A stretch of DNA of 51,624 nt from positions 1-51,624 of the forward strand of contig CALDUF010000083.1 in the NCBI GenBank assembly GCA_937923515.1, given 5' to 3'. The DNA is from an uncultured Flavobacteriaceae bacterium (GTDB lineage: Bacteria > Bacteroidota > Bacteroidia > Flavobacteriales > Flavobacteriaceae). A program made the translations under genes and the position numbers. Below the pieces are notes generated by a model, which searched no databases, was not told where the DNA came from, and saw only the letters and a program-made list of their open reading frames with translations. Below are positions 36,730 through 44,729 of this stretch, one piece after another. Position 1 is the first letter of the stretch. The number at the start of each line of letters is the position of its first letter.

Positions 36730-37640
36730 ATTATGTGTTTTTCTATACCTTTAATAATGTTTAAAAGGTCTTCTTGATAATCAAACCAATTTATGGTTTC
36801 ATTTTTTCTAAACCAGGTTAATTGCCTTTTTGCAAATCGTCTGGTATTCTTTTTTATTTCTGAAATGGCAAAATCTAGCGTCCATTCGCCATCTAAATAA
36901 TTGAATAACTCTTTGTAACCAACGGTATTTAGAGCGTTTAAGTTTTTATACGGCACTAACGATGTTACTTCTTTAAGCAAACCATGTTTCATCATGATAT
37001 CTACACGTTGGTTGATGCGCGTGTAAATAATATCTCTATCTGCATTTAAACCTATAGTTACGGTTTTAAAGTGTCGTTTAACTTTTGGTTTATTTAGGTA
37101 AGACGCATAAGGTGTGTTTGTACCAATACAAATTTCTAAAGCTCTTATTACACGATGCGGATTATCTATAGCAATGGTACTGTAGCTTTGAAGGTCTAAC
37201 GTTTTAAGCTGTTGTTGTAGGTGTTCTAGTCCTTTTTCTTCTAATTGTTTGTTGAGGTTTTCTCTAATTGAAGCATCTACTTTTGGAAATTCGTTTAAGC
37301 CTTGTGTTACGGCATCTACATACAAGCCAGAACCGCCTACCATGATAACTACATTTTGTTTTTTAAATAGGGTGTTTAGTTTTGCAATGGCATCTTTCTC
37401 GAAAGCACCTACGCTGTAGTGCTCTTTTATGGATTTATGGTGTATAAAATGATGCGGTGCTACGGCCAACTCTTCTGGAGTTGGTGCTGCTGTGCCAATT
37501 TGCATTTCTTTGTAAAACTGACGCGAATCTGCCGAAATAATTTCGGTATTAAAATGTTGCGCTAACTTTATGCTTAGTGCTGTTTTACCTATGGCTGTTG
37601 GCCCAACTATGGCTATAAGATATTTGTATGGAGTTTCTAT
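36726..37640 (-). CDS. miaA: tRNA dimethylallyltransferase with non-standard start codon
   Basis: MiaA adds a dimethylallyl group to A37 of tRNAs that read UNN codons. The gene encodes 304 residues from an ATA at 37640, the usual family length. The essential P-loop GPTAIGKT lies at residues 13-20, and SADSRQFYKEMQIGT follows. No ATG, GTG or TTG occurs in frame between the TAA at 37653-37655 and the ATG at 37505. That ATG would delete the P-loop and the catalytic Asp region. The upstream frame reads IETPYKYLIAIVGPT, which matches what a normal MiaA N-terminus looks like, with ATA where ATG would be expected. The end overlaps argE. Either rare ATA initiation or a lost start codon explains it. 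Confidence 0.85.
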   Translation of the reverse strand: METPYKYLIAIVGPTAIGKTALSIKLAQHFNTEIISADSRQFYKEMQIGTAAPTPEELAVAPHHFIHHKSIKEHYSVGAFEKDAIAKLNTLFKKQNVVIMVGGSGLYVDAVTQGLNEFPKVDASIRENLNKQLEEKGLEHLQQQLKTLDLQSYSTIAIDNPHRVIRALEICIGTNTPYASYLNKPKVKRHFKTVTIGLNADRDIIYTRINQRVDIMMKHGLLKEVTSLVPYKNLNALNTVGYKELFNYLDGEWTLDFAISEIKKNTRRFAKRQLTWFRKNETINWFDYQEDLLNIIKGIEKHII

Positions 37641-37730
37641 AGATAGATGTTTTTACAAAAAAAGTAAAGGTACTATGAAAAACAAATTAGACCAAAACTA
37701 TGCCATTAGAAATGGCTTTGGCAGGCAGGC

Positions 37731-37952
37731 GCGTTAGGGATAGTAGCGGCATCCTTTTTAAAGCTTTTTTGGAAAAAGTTAGTTTTTTGTACTGTAATGT
37801 GAAAGATTGCCACGTTGCTCGCTCCTCGCAATACCGCTTTAAAAAGATATAGCGGATAGCCCGACCCCGCTTTAAGAGCCTTGGCACCCACGCTTTGAGC
37901 GTATTTGTATAAACTTAAATACACTTACTTTAGTGACTGAGCGGGGTAACGC
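37731..37952 (-). repeat. Structured interspersed repeat, copy 2 (inverted relative to copy 1)
   Basis: Read on the minus strand, this copy has the same plan as the one at 5529-5726. The closing stem is GCGTTA with TAACGC (37952-37947 and 37736-37731). Arm A is CCCCGCT with AGCGGGG (37946-37940 and 37871-37865). Arm B is a perfect 10-bp TTTTTAAAGC stem (37845-37836 and 37764-37755). The unpaired blocks GGGCTATCCGC and GGATGCCGCTACTATCCC are identical to copy 1. The tip of arm B holds another palindrome (ATTGC 37806-37810 with GCAAT 37828-37832). The copy ends 8 bases after the channel gene and fills most of the 319-base gap 37641-37959. No gene is seen in it. Confidence 0.75.
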
Positions 37953-37959
37953 CCAAATT

Positions 37960-38808
37960 TTAAATGTGTAATTTTTCGCCACAGTTATAACAAAAATCGG
38001 CCTTATCTCTATGGTCTTCGGCGAGGCAATTTTCGCAAGATTGTGAGTTGAGGCGTATTTTGTTTTCTGGCTTGGGTACTATTTTTTTACCTTGCGCAGA
38101 GTATTCTGCCGATACTATACCGGTAGGCACTGCTATGATGCCGTAACCCAAAATCATGATGAGTGCCGCAATAAACTGACCGAGTGGTGTAACGGGTGCG
38201 ATATCGCCAAAACCTACGGTAGTTAGTGTAACGATGCACCAATACACACTTACTGGGATACTTTTAAAGCCGCTTTCTTCGCCTTCTACCAAATACATGA
38301 GCGTGCCTGCAATGATGCATAAAATGAGCACCGCGAACAGAAATACTGAGATTTTGGCACGACTTGCTTTGAGTGCAGAGGCCAATAGGTTTGATGCCCC
38401 AAGATATCTGGCAAGTTTTAATATTCTAAATATGCGTAATAGCCTTAGTGCGCGCAATGCTGCTAGAGCGTGAATACCACCAAAGAGCAACGAAATGTAT
38501 TTTGGAATGGTAGACAAAAAATCGATAATACCGTAAAAACTAAAGATGTATTTTAATGGTTTTTTTACGGTAACTATTCTGGCGATATATTCTATGCTAA
38601 ATAGAATGGTAATTACCCACTCTGAGATGTTTAAAAAGTTATGGTACTTATCGTCAAAGCTTTTTATGCTTTCTAGCATTACTAAAATAATACTGGCTAT
38701 GATGGTAATAAACAGTAGAATATCGAAGATTTTCCCCGCGGGTGTATCTGCTTCATAAATTATATCATGAAGTTTACGGCGCCAGTATCTTTCTTTTTTA
38801 GTGTTCAT
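37960..38808 (-). CDS. Voltage-gated-type potassium channel with C-terminal zinc ribbon
   Basis: A 282-residue inner-membrane ion channel. Six hydrophobic segments span about 25-240. S4 is a clear voltage sensor, with arginines at every third place in ALRALRLLRIFRILKLARYL near residue 117. The pore carries the potassium selectivity filter TVGFGD near 197. After a basic linker the C-terminus has two CxxC pairs, C258/C261 and C273/C276, which look like a zinc ribbon. Short bacterial channels of this type usually end near the last helix, so the ribbon is an addition of unknown role. The stop lies 8 bases from repeat copy 2. Confidence 0.87.
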   Translation of the reverse strand: MNTKKERYWRRKLHDIIYEADTPAGKIFDILLFITIIASIILVMLESIKSFDDKYHNFLNISEWVITILFSIEYIARIVTVKKPLKYIFSFYGIIDFLSTIPKYISLLFGGIHALAALRALRLLRIFRILKLARYLGASNLLASALKASRAKISVFLFAVLILCIIAGTLMYLVEGEESGFKSIPVSVYWCIVTLTTVGFGDIAPVTPLGQFIAALIMILGYGIIAVPTGIVSAEYSAQGKKIVPKPENKIRLNSQSCENCLAEDHRDKADFCYNCGEKLHI

Positions 38809-38832
38809 ACCATCAAAAGTAATAAAAGATTG

Positions 38833-40800
38833 TTACTTCTTTTTTAATACTATTAGTGAGTTGGTTTGGATGTCTACAACCTGATTCATTAATTCTTTTA
38901 GGTAGGGATAGTAGTTTGGTAAATATATGGCTTTGTTAAATTTTAAACTAAATATTATGTTTATAGTATTACCAACTACATTAACAGAATAATTTAAGCT
39001 GCCTGTTTTGTTAGGTAAAGCCAACCTTTTGTTTTTAGGTAGCTCTGAAACTTGATAATGCTCTCCTAAATCTAAATTAAGCATGTATACGTAACTGTCT
39101 TTATATCCAAAATCTATAGGATATGTACGCTCTTGTAATTTAAACGGGTTTTCTTTAAAAAATGAAAATATAAAAGGGTTTAGGTAAACGGTTGAAGCGA
39201 TTTCCTCTGTTTCGTATACAATACTATACGTTTCATTGAACATAGGACTCGTTTTTGTGGCATCTTTTACTTCGAAATCTGAAACAATAATATCATCATT
39301 TCTCTTATTGATGTTTTCCACATAGCTGGTTGGGTTTGGGAAATAGGATTTTCTGGAACTTAGGGCGTGATAGCCAGTTGTTCTTGTATTAACAGTGCCT
39401 GATAGTTTTTTAGCGTCGTCAAATTTAAGTTTTAAACTATAGAGTGTTGATGATTTTGCTTTCGGCTTAATATCAATCCATGTGCTCCCTTTTTTAAAAT
39501 CAACCAACCTTCCATATTGATTAAGACATCTAAACGGTAATTCTCCAAAGGATAAAAACTTACCAGTTGCATCTAATAGATACGTTTTCTCATCGATAGT
39601 TGCCTGAACAATTATATAATTAAAATCTGTAATCACTGGGTATATTTTAGTAGCTAAACCATGACCACGTGTAGATACAAATACAGGATTAACTTGTATA
39701 CCACTTTCTTTAAGAATATTGTGTAATAATATATTAACAGCACCAACATTTCCAGATTTGGTTTTTATAATGTTTTTGACTGATACATCTTTGAAAATAC
39801 CAAAAGACTCATCCCAAGTGTAGTTGGTTTGTACGTAATTAAATATGCCTTTTGCTTTTTTTAGAGGGTTAGTTTCGTTCCATACATCTAAGGGTAACAA
39901 TGTTTCTGCATCTACAGTTTTTTTGATCTGTTTTCCAACATCTTTTTCTGTTCTTAATTCTTTATCTACATCTTTCCACGTTTTAGTATAGTTTACTACT
40001 CTACCATCCATTCCTCTAAAAGTTTCAAGTTCATAATCAATTCTTGCAAGGTAGTCTCGTTTCACCGTCATATAATCTTCTTCTATAAAAGCTGGTACAT
40101 CTTTCATTACATATTTTGCGATACTACAATCTGCACTAGCACCGCTATACATTTCTAAACACCTTTTTTCTAGACTGTTAGTGTTGGTTGTTAATTTTTT
40201 ACCACCAGTAAGTTTTATATGATACAGCCAGTTACCGGGAATACTCGTATTATATTCACTATACCTTTTTGGTATATCGCCTTGAAATTCCCATCCGTGA
40301 TACTTTTGCATGTAAGGTGATTGTATGCTATAGCTATAGGTAATTACACAGCCTTCTTTTATGTTTGAAAGTGCAAATTTTACAATGGTGTAATTTTCGT
40401 TATATTGTTCTCTATAAATTTCCTCTGGTTTTAAATTGGTGGTTATTACATTTCCATTTTCATAAGTGTAGGTTGCTCCAAAAATATCGTCTACGCGCTC
40501 ATAATTACTACTGTTACCTTTGTATAGATAAATGGTAACATTTGCATTATCAAATCCTTCTTTATTAAAAATTTTAATCTTTCTTTTAATTTGAGTTCTT
40601 AAATCATAATCATTTCTATCTACATGACTTTTGCCATACTCATAAAGTACCAAAGCGTTTGCGGTAGAGTCTTTTTCGTAAGCGTTTAGTTTTAAATCGT
40701 TTAAAGAGACTCTGTATACAGGGGCTTTTTCTTCTTTTTCAGATTGTGCAGCTAATAATGCGCTACATGCTAGAGTTAGAATAACAAGAAATCGTTTCAT
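38833..40800 (-). CDS. DUF3857 and transglutaminase-like domain protein
   Basis: A 655-residue exported protein with a signal peptide ending at LLAAQS. Residues about 55-260 form a DUF3857 domain. Residues about 290-420 form a transglutaminase-like fold (KAKGIFNYVQTNYTWDES, KSGNVGAVNILLHNIL, VFVSTRGHGLATK). In catalytic transglutaminases the nucleophile is a cysteine after the first Gly-Asn; here this place is GNVGAV, so the protein is probably non-catalytic. The C-terminal third is beta-rich. Its ATG overlaps the TAA of the exonuclease gene by one base (TAATG), so the two are translationally coupled. Role unknown; members are common in Bacteroidota periplasms. Confidence 0.85.
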   Translation of the reverse strand: MKRFLVILTLACSALLAAQSEKEEKAPVYRVSLNDLKLNAYEKDSTANALVLYEYGKSHVDRNDYDLRTQIKRKIKIFNKEGFDNANVTIYLYKGNSSNYERVDDIFGATYTYENGNVITTNLKPEEIYREQYNENYTIVKFALSNIKEGCVITYSYSIQSPYMQKYHGWEFQGDIPKRYSEYNTSIPGNWLYHIKLTGGKKLTTNTNSLEKRCLEMYSGASADCSIAKYVMKDVPAFIEEDYMTVKRDYLARIDYELETFRGMDGRVVNYTKTWKDVDKELRTEKDVGKQIKKTVDAETLLPLDVWNETNPLKKAKGIFNYVQTNYTWDESFGIFKDVSVKNIIKTKSGNVGAVNILLHNILKESGIQVNPVFVSTRGHGLATKIYPVITDFNYIIVQATIDEKTYLLDATGKFLSFGELPFRCLNQYGRLVDFKKGSTWIDIKPKAKSSTLYSLKLKFDDAKKLSGTVNTRTTGYHALSSRKSYFPNPTSYVENINKRNDDIIVSDFEVKDATKTSPMFNETYSIVYETEEIASTVYLNPFIFSFFKENPFKLQERTYPIDFGYKDSYVYMLNLDLGEHYQVSELPKNKRLALPNKTGSLNYSVNVVGNTINIIFSLKFNKAIYLPNYYPYLKELMNQVVDIQTNSLIVLKKK

Positions 40801-42167
40801 TAATTATCAATTATAATTTGTTTTACCTTTTTATTTCGCCTTAAATAACTTTGAATAATATGTTGGGTATCTCTATTATTTTCCATTGGTGTGATAATAG
40901 ATTCTAATACTTCTAAATTGTTTATTTGATAGTTAAGACTAAAAAAACCTAGGCCTTGAAAAACACCGTTTTTAATTAAAATAGCACTGCGCTCATCCAC
41001 ATCACGTCCTCTGTCTACAATTACCATGTTTTTATTGGCGTAACTGTTTTTATCTATTAGGGCTGTAACCCGCTTATTATATGCTTCGGGTAATTCCTCA
41101 CCTATACAAGCGCCATCGCATGTTTTAATAGTATAATTAAAGCAATTGGTTTTGGTTTTGTATTCACCCGTTAGCTTTTGGCATAAACTATAATCGGCAA
41201 TAGCCCTAGATATAAAGCTTTTACCACTTTGTAAATTACTAAACGTGGTGATTGGTTTTTTTCTACCGTCAACTTTAGCAATACTTAAATTTAAGTAGTT
41301 GTTTTTGTCGGTAAAGCTATATAGCGCAAACGAAAAACTGTTGCGTTTTAAAGCCCGATTAAAAATAGGTTTATTGCGTTTTATCTCTTCACTTTCTTTA
41401 AGAAGCGCAACAAGCTCGCTTCCTGTAGCTTCATACGTAACAGTGGCGACTTGAGATTGTAATTTTTTTGATTTAGGACTTGTGTTGGTAAAATGCTGAT
41501 TGATGCGCTTTTTTATATTATTGCTTTTACCAATGTAAATAATGTCGCCATCGGCATTGTGTATATAGTAAACACCCGTTATGGTTGGTAAATTTGCAAT
41601 AATATCTAAATGTCGTGGCTCTAATTGATGTTTTGGGTTTAACCTCACCGCATCTTTTATGATGTTTTTTTCGGTATCCTTATCTAACAACATTTTAAAG
41701 AGTTTAACTGTGGCTTGCGCATCGCCAGAAGCACGATGTCTATCTGCTACAGGAATGCCTAAAGAGCGTACCAATTTTCCTAAACTATAAGACGGTAACC
41801 CTGGAATTAAGTATTTTGAAAGCTCTACCGTACATAGCGATTTGCGCTCGTACTCAAAACCCAATCGCCTAAATTCTGTGCAAAGAATGCGATAATCAAA
41901 CTGTGCATTATGAGCTACTAGAATACAGTCTTCGGTAATTTCAACAATACGTTTTGCAACCTCGTAAAATTTAGGAGCGTTACGTAGCATGTTACTATTT
42001 ATCCCCGTAAGATTAACCACAAAAGGTTGAATGTCTCGTTCTGGATTTACAAGACTTATAAATTGGTCAACAACCGTATGACCATCAAATTTGTAGATTG
42101 CTATTTCGGTAATGCCTTCTTCGTTAAACTTACCGCCTGTGGTTTCTATGTCTAGTACTGCGTAAAT
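40800..42167 (-). CDS. DnaQ-like exonuclease fused to a UvrC/Cho-type GIY-YIG nuclease
   Basis: Taken from an ATT at 42167 the product has 455 residues. The N-terminus carries a DEDDh 3'-5' exonuclease: LDIETTGG at residues 5-12 (catalytic Asp6, Glu8), HNAQFD at about 86-91 and HRASGD at about 144-149. A GIY-YIG nuclease follows at about 198-230 (GVYYI, IYIGKS). A UvrC-like tail with CDGACIG comes after it. No ATG, GTG or TTG precedes exonuclease motif I: the frame is open only from the YggS stop at 42177-42179, as TAA GCC AAA CGT ATT TAC. The first ATG, at 42020, would remove the catalytic motif I. Its role is probably DNA repair, incision plus end trimming. Confidence 0.85.
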   Translation of the reverse strand: MYAVLDIETTGGKFNEEGITEIAIYKFDGHTVVDQFISLVNPERDIQPFVVNLTGINSNMLRNAPKFYEVAKRIVEITEDCILVAHNAQFDYRILCTEFRRLGFEYERKSLCTVELSKYLIPGLPSYSLGKLVRSLGIPVADRHRASGDAQATVKLFKMLLDKDTEKNIIKDAVRLNPKHQLEPRHLDIIANLPTITGVYYIHNADGDIIYIGKSNNIKKRINQHFTNTSPKSKKLQSQVATVTYEATGSELVALLKESEEIKRNKPIFNRALKRNSFSFALYSFTDKNNYLNLSIAKVDGRKKPITTFSNLQSGKSFISRAIADYSLCQKLTGEYKTKTNCFNYTIKTCDGACIGEELPEAYNKRVTALIDKNSYANKNMVIVDRGRDVDERSAILIKNGVFQGLGFFSLNYQINNLEVLESIITPMENNRDTQHIIQSYLRRNKKVKQIIIDN

Positions 42168-42176
42168 ACGTTTGGC

Positions 42177-42848
42177 TTAATTAGTATAATTTCTAGAGCC
42201 AAATATACTACTTCCTACGCGAATCATAGTGCTACCGCTATCAATAGCTAATTTGTAATCACCACTCATACCCATACTTATTGTTTTAGGTTTGAAGTTA
42301 AAACACTCCAGCGGTTGTAAATTTTCAAATGCTTTTTTTAAGGTGCTGAATTCTTGCTTAATTTGAGTGGTATCATCAGTAAACGTTGCCATACCCATTA
42401 GGCCGGTAATCTTAATGTTTTTTAATTCTGAAAAGGCTTCTGAAGATAAAATGTTTGAAGCCTCTTCGGCAGACATTCCGAATTTAGAATCCTCTTCGGC
42501 AATTTTTATTTGAAATAAGCAATCTATCACGCGGTTGTGTTTTTCTGCTTGTTTGTTAATTTCTTTTAGTAGTTTAAAATTATCTACACCATGAATTAAA
42601 CTTACAAAACTGGCCATATATTTTACCTTATTGCGCTGCAAGTGGCCTATCATATGCCATTCGATATCCTTTGGCATTTCTTCGTATTTCTCTACCATGT
42701 CTTGTACTTTATTCTCCCCAAAAACGCGGTGTCCTGCATCATAGGCTTGCATAATTTCAGGTACAGGTTTTGTTTTTGATACCGCAACTAAAGTGACGTG
42801 GTTTGGTATTGAATTTAGTATATTTTTAAGGTTGTTTTTTATGTTCAT
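42177..42848 (-). CDS. YggS family pyridoxal-phosphate-binding protein
   Basis: A 223-residue PLP-homeostasis protein (YggS/PLPBP, formerly UPF0001). The PLP lysine is in LVAVSKTKP near residue 26. The phosphate-binding motif near the C-terminus is SMGMSGDYKLAI, and the end is IRVGSSIFGSRNY. FGENKVQDM and WHMIGHLQRNKVKY are the other family signatures. It has no known catalytic activity; it binds PLP and prevents its harmful excess. Its stop lies only nine bases before the likely ATT start of the exonuclease, in the same frame. The PLD-like gene lies 10 bases upstream. Confidence 0.93.
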   Translation of the reverse strand: MNIKNNLKNILNSIPNHVTLVAVSKTKPVPEIMQAYDAGHRVFGENKVQDMVEKYEEMPKDIEWHMIGHLQRNKVKYMASFVSLIHGVDNFKLLKEINKQAEKHNRVIDCLFQIKIAEEDSKFGMSAEEASNILSSEAFSELKNIKITGLMGMATFTDDTTQIKQEFSTLKKAFENLQPLECFNFKPKTISMGMSGDYKLAIDSGSTMIRVGSSIFGSRNYTN

Positions 42849-42858
42849 TTTGTTGATA

Positions 42859-43734
42859 TCACCATACAGGTGTTTGTTTAAGTTTTCTTTCGGAAGGTTT
42901 GATGTTTTTATAAAAAGCGTCTATAATTTCAATTTGTTTATTCACTTTTTTGATTAAACCAGCTTCATTGAATTCAACACTAAAAGATCTATCTTCATAA
43001 ATATTGAGATTATAATTCCAAAAATACCTACCAGGTAGTTTCCAAAATACTTTTTCAAACATGTTTTGAATTTTGTTGTACAACACTTGATGAGCAACGA
43101 CAACTTCAACCCTGTGCGTAATAATAAAATCAATTTCTGAAAAAGGGAAGTTATTTATCCTGATTTTTTCATCCTTAAAATCTATATTATAATTTGGATA
43201 CTTTTCTTTTAAAACCCTATATAAACTAGGGAAATGAAAATTTCCTTTTTCAGTATGAGAGGAATCCATTTTAATTAAATCTTCAAAATTATTTAGTGAT
43301 TTTGTAGAAGAAATAATTAATTCAGAAGAATTTTTTATAGATTGAATTTCTGTAACTGCATCATCAAAATTTTGATTATTATTTTGAAGCAATAATCCCA
43401 TTTCTCTATTGTTTTTTTCGGAGAATTCGTAGAGATTCATAGAAGTTAAAACCATTTCTTCTTCATTATGATAGCACTTAGCATGTAAGTTTTCACAAAA
43501 AAAGACTTCAATATTATCTAATGAGTATAAAATATTCTGTTGTTTTTCGTTTAATTCGTTTTTACCATAAATTAAAGTGATTTTCACACCTCTTTTATCA
43601 GCGTCTGAGAGTCTATCGATAAAGTTTTTACTGAGTTGAAGATAGGGCGTTACTAGTACTAATTTTTTTTTGGAGTTGATTATTATTGATTCAATGTGGT
43701 AGGAACAACCAGTTGTTGTTAAAAATTTGGGCAT
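42859..43734 (-). CDS. Phospholipase D-like domain protein
   Basis: A 291-residue soluble protein. Residues about 10-125 resemble a PLDc_2 half: KLVLVTPYLQLS near residue 24, a single HxK motif at H84/K86 (NLHAKCYHN) followed by TSMNLYEFSEKNNREMG. The usual Asp after HxK is not in place (acidic EEE follows instead). Single-HKD proteins act as dimers, as in Nuc-type nucleases. The C-terminal half, about 150-291, matches nothing I recognise and is rich in Asn, Phe and Lys. It sits between 3-hydroxybutyryl-CoA dehydrogenase and YggS with gaps of 9 and 10 bases. Nucleic acid or phospholipid could be the substrate. Confidence 0.75.
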   Translation of the reverse strand: MPKFLTTTGCSYHIESIIINSKKKLVLVTPYLQLSKNFIDRLSDADKRGVKITLIYGKNELNEKQQNILYSLDNIEVFFCENLHAKCYHNEEEMVLTSMNLYEFSEKNNREMGLLLQNNNQNFDDAVTEIQSIKNSSELIISSTKSLNNFEDLIKMDSSHTEKGNFHFPSLYRVLKEKYPNYNIDFKDEKIRINNFPFSEIDFIITHRVEVVVAHQVLYNKIQNMFEKVFWKLPGRYFWNYNLNIYEDRSFSVEFNEAGLIKKVNKQIEIIDAFYKNIKPSERKLKQTPVW

Positions 43735-43743
43735 TATTAAGTA

Positions 43744-44634
43744 TTATTTTACAAATTGTTTAGAAATGTTTTCAGCTTTTTTGCTTTCAGAATAATCATA
43801 AAATCCTTCTCCAGATTTCACACCTAGTTTACCTGCATTTACCATGTTTACCAATAACGGACAAGGCGCGTATTTTGGATTTTTAAACCCATCGTGCATT
43901 ACATTTAAAATAGAAAGGCATACATCCAAGCCTATAAAATCAGCTAATTGTAATGGCCCCATGGGGTGTGCCATACCTAATTTCATTACGGTGTCAATTT
44001 CTGCAACACCTGCAACACCATTATATAGAGTTTCTATAGATTCGTTAAGCATTGGCATTAAAATACGGTTTGCCACAAAACCAGGATAGTCGTTTACTGC
44101 TACAGGTACTTTACCAAGTGTTTTAGAAAGCTCCATAATAGTTTTAGTAGTTGCATCGCTAGTATTGTAACCGCGAATAATTTCAACCAATTTCATAATA
44201 GGAACAGGATTCATAAAATGCATCCCAATAACACGTTCTGGATGCGAAGTAACTGCCGCTATTTGTGTAATAGAAATAGAGGAGGTGTTGCTTGCCAAAA
44301 TTGTTGAGTTAGCGCAAGCTTCATCTAATGCTTTGAAAATTTTAAGCTTTAACTCCAGATTTTCGGTAGCTGCTTCAACTACTAAATCTACTTGTTTTAC
44401 ACCATTATTTATATCAGTAAAAGTTGTTATCTTTTGAAGTGTACTGTCTTTATCTTCAATAGATATTTTTTCTTTTGAAACCATCCTATCTAAGTTTTTA
44501 GAAATGGTTTGTAATCCTTTGTCTAAAGCGTTTTGGTTAACATCAATTAAATTGATGCTAAAACCGTTTTGAGCAAAAACATGAGCAATACCGTTGCCCA
44601 TAGTGCCTGCTCCAATTACTGCTATATTTTTCAT
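43744..44634 (-). CDS. 3-hydroxybutyryl-CoA dehydrogenase
   Basis: A 296-residue enzyme that interconverts 3-hydroxyacyl-CoA and acetoacyl-CoA with NAD(P). The Rossmann motif GAGTMGNGIAHVFAQNG is at residues 7-23, the catalytic region NTSSISI is near 116, and the catalytic His is in HFMNPVPIMKLVEIIRG near 139. DYPGFVANRILMPMLNE near 183 is the start of the helical substrate domain. Length and motifs fit the stand-alone bacterial form used in fatty acid or butyrate metabolism. It lies downstream of the Gfo/Idh gene with a 95-base gap. Confidence 0.92.
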   Translation of the reverse strand: MKNIAVIGAGTMGNGIAHVFAQNGFSINLIDVNQNALDKGLQTISKNLDRMVSKEKISIEDKDSTLQKITTFTDINNGVKQVDLVVEAATENLELKLKIFKALDEACANSTILASNTSSISITQIAAVTSHPERVIGMHFMNPVPIMKLVEIIRGYNTSDATTKTIMELSKTLGKVPVAVNDYPGFVANRILMPMLNESIETLYNGVAGVAEIDTVMKLGMAHPMGPLQLADFIGLDVCLSILNVMHDGFKNPKYAPCPLLVNMVNAGKLGVKSGEGFYDYSESKKAENISKQFVK

Positions 44635-44697
44635 GTTTATATTGTATTGAAACTTTTCAAAATCTATACACTAAGTTTTTAGAGTATGAGTAATGTT

Positions 44698-44724
44698 CCT
44701 CTCCTTTGGGGAGATTAGGAGGTG
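44698..44724. repeat. Short dispersed CTCTCC...GGGGAGA-type repeat
   Basis: CCTCTCCTTTGGGGAGATTA and the following GGAGG form a small hairpin-prone block between the Gfo/Idh and dehydrogenase genes. A degraded relative (TTTCCCTAACTCTTTCCTAA) lies at about 22598. Similar blocks are common in flavobacterial intergenic DNA from memory. Significance is low. Confidence 0.35.
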
Positions 44725-44729
44725 CTTTT

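Noticed and set aside
37687-37924. Two short overlapping minus-strand frames of 66 and 72 codons in the miaA-channel gap
   Set aside because: They run through the stems and palindromes of structured-repeat copy 2; the frames are a by-product of the repeat and not conserved in copy 1.
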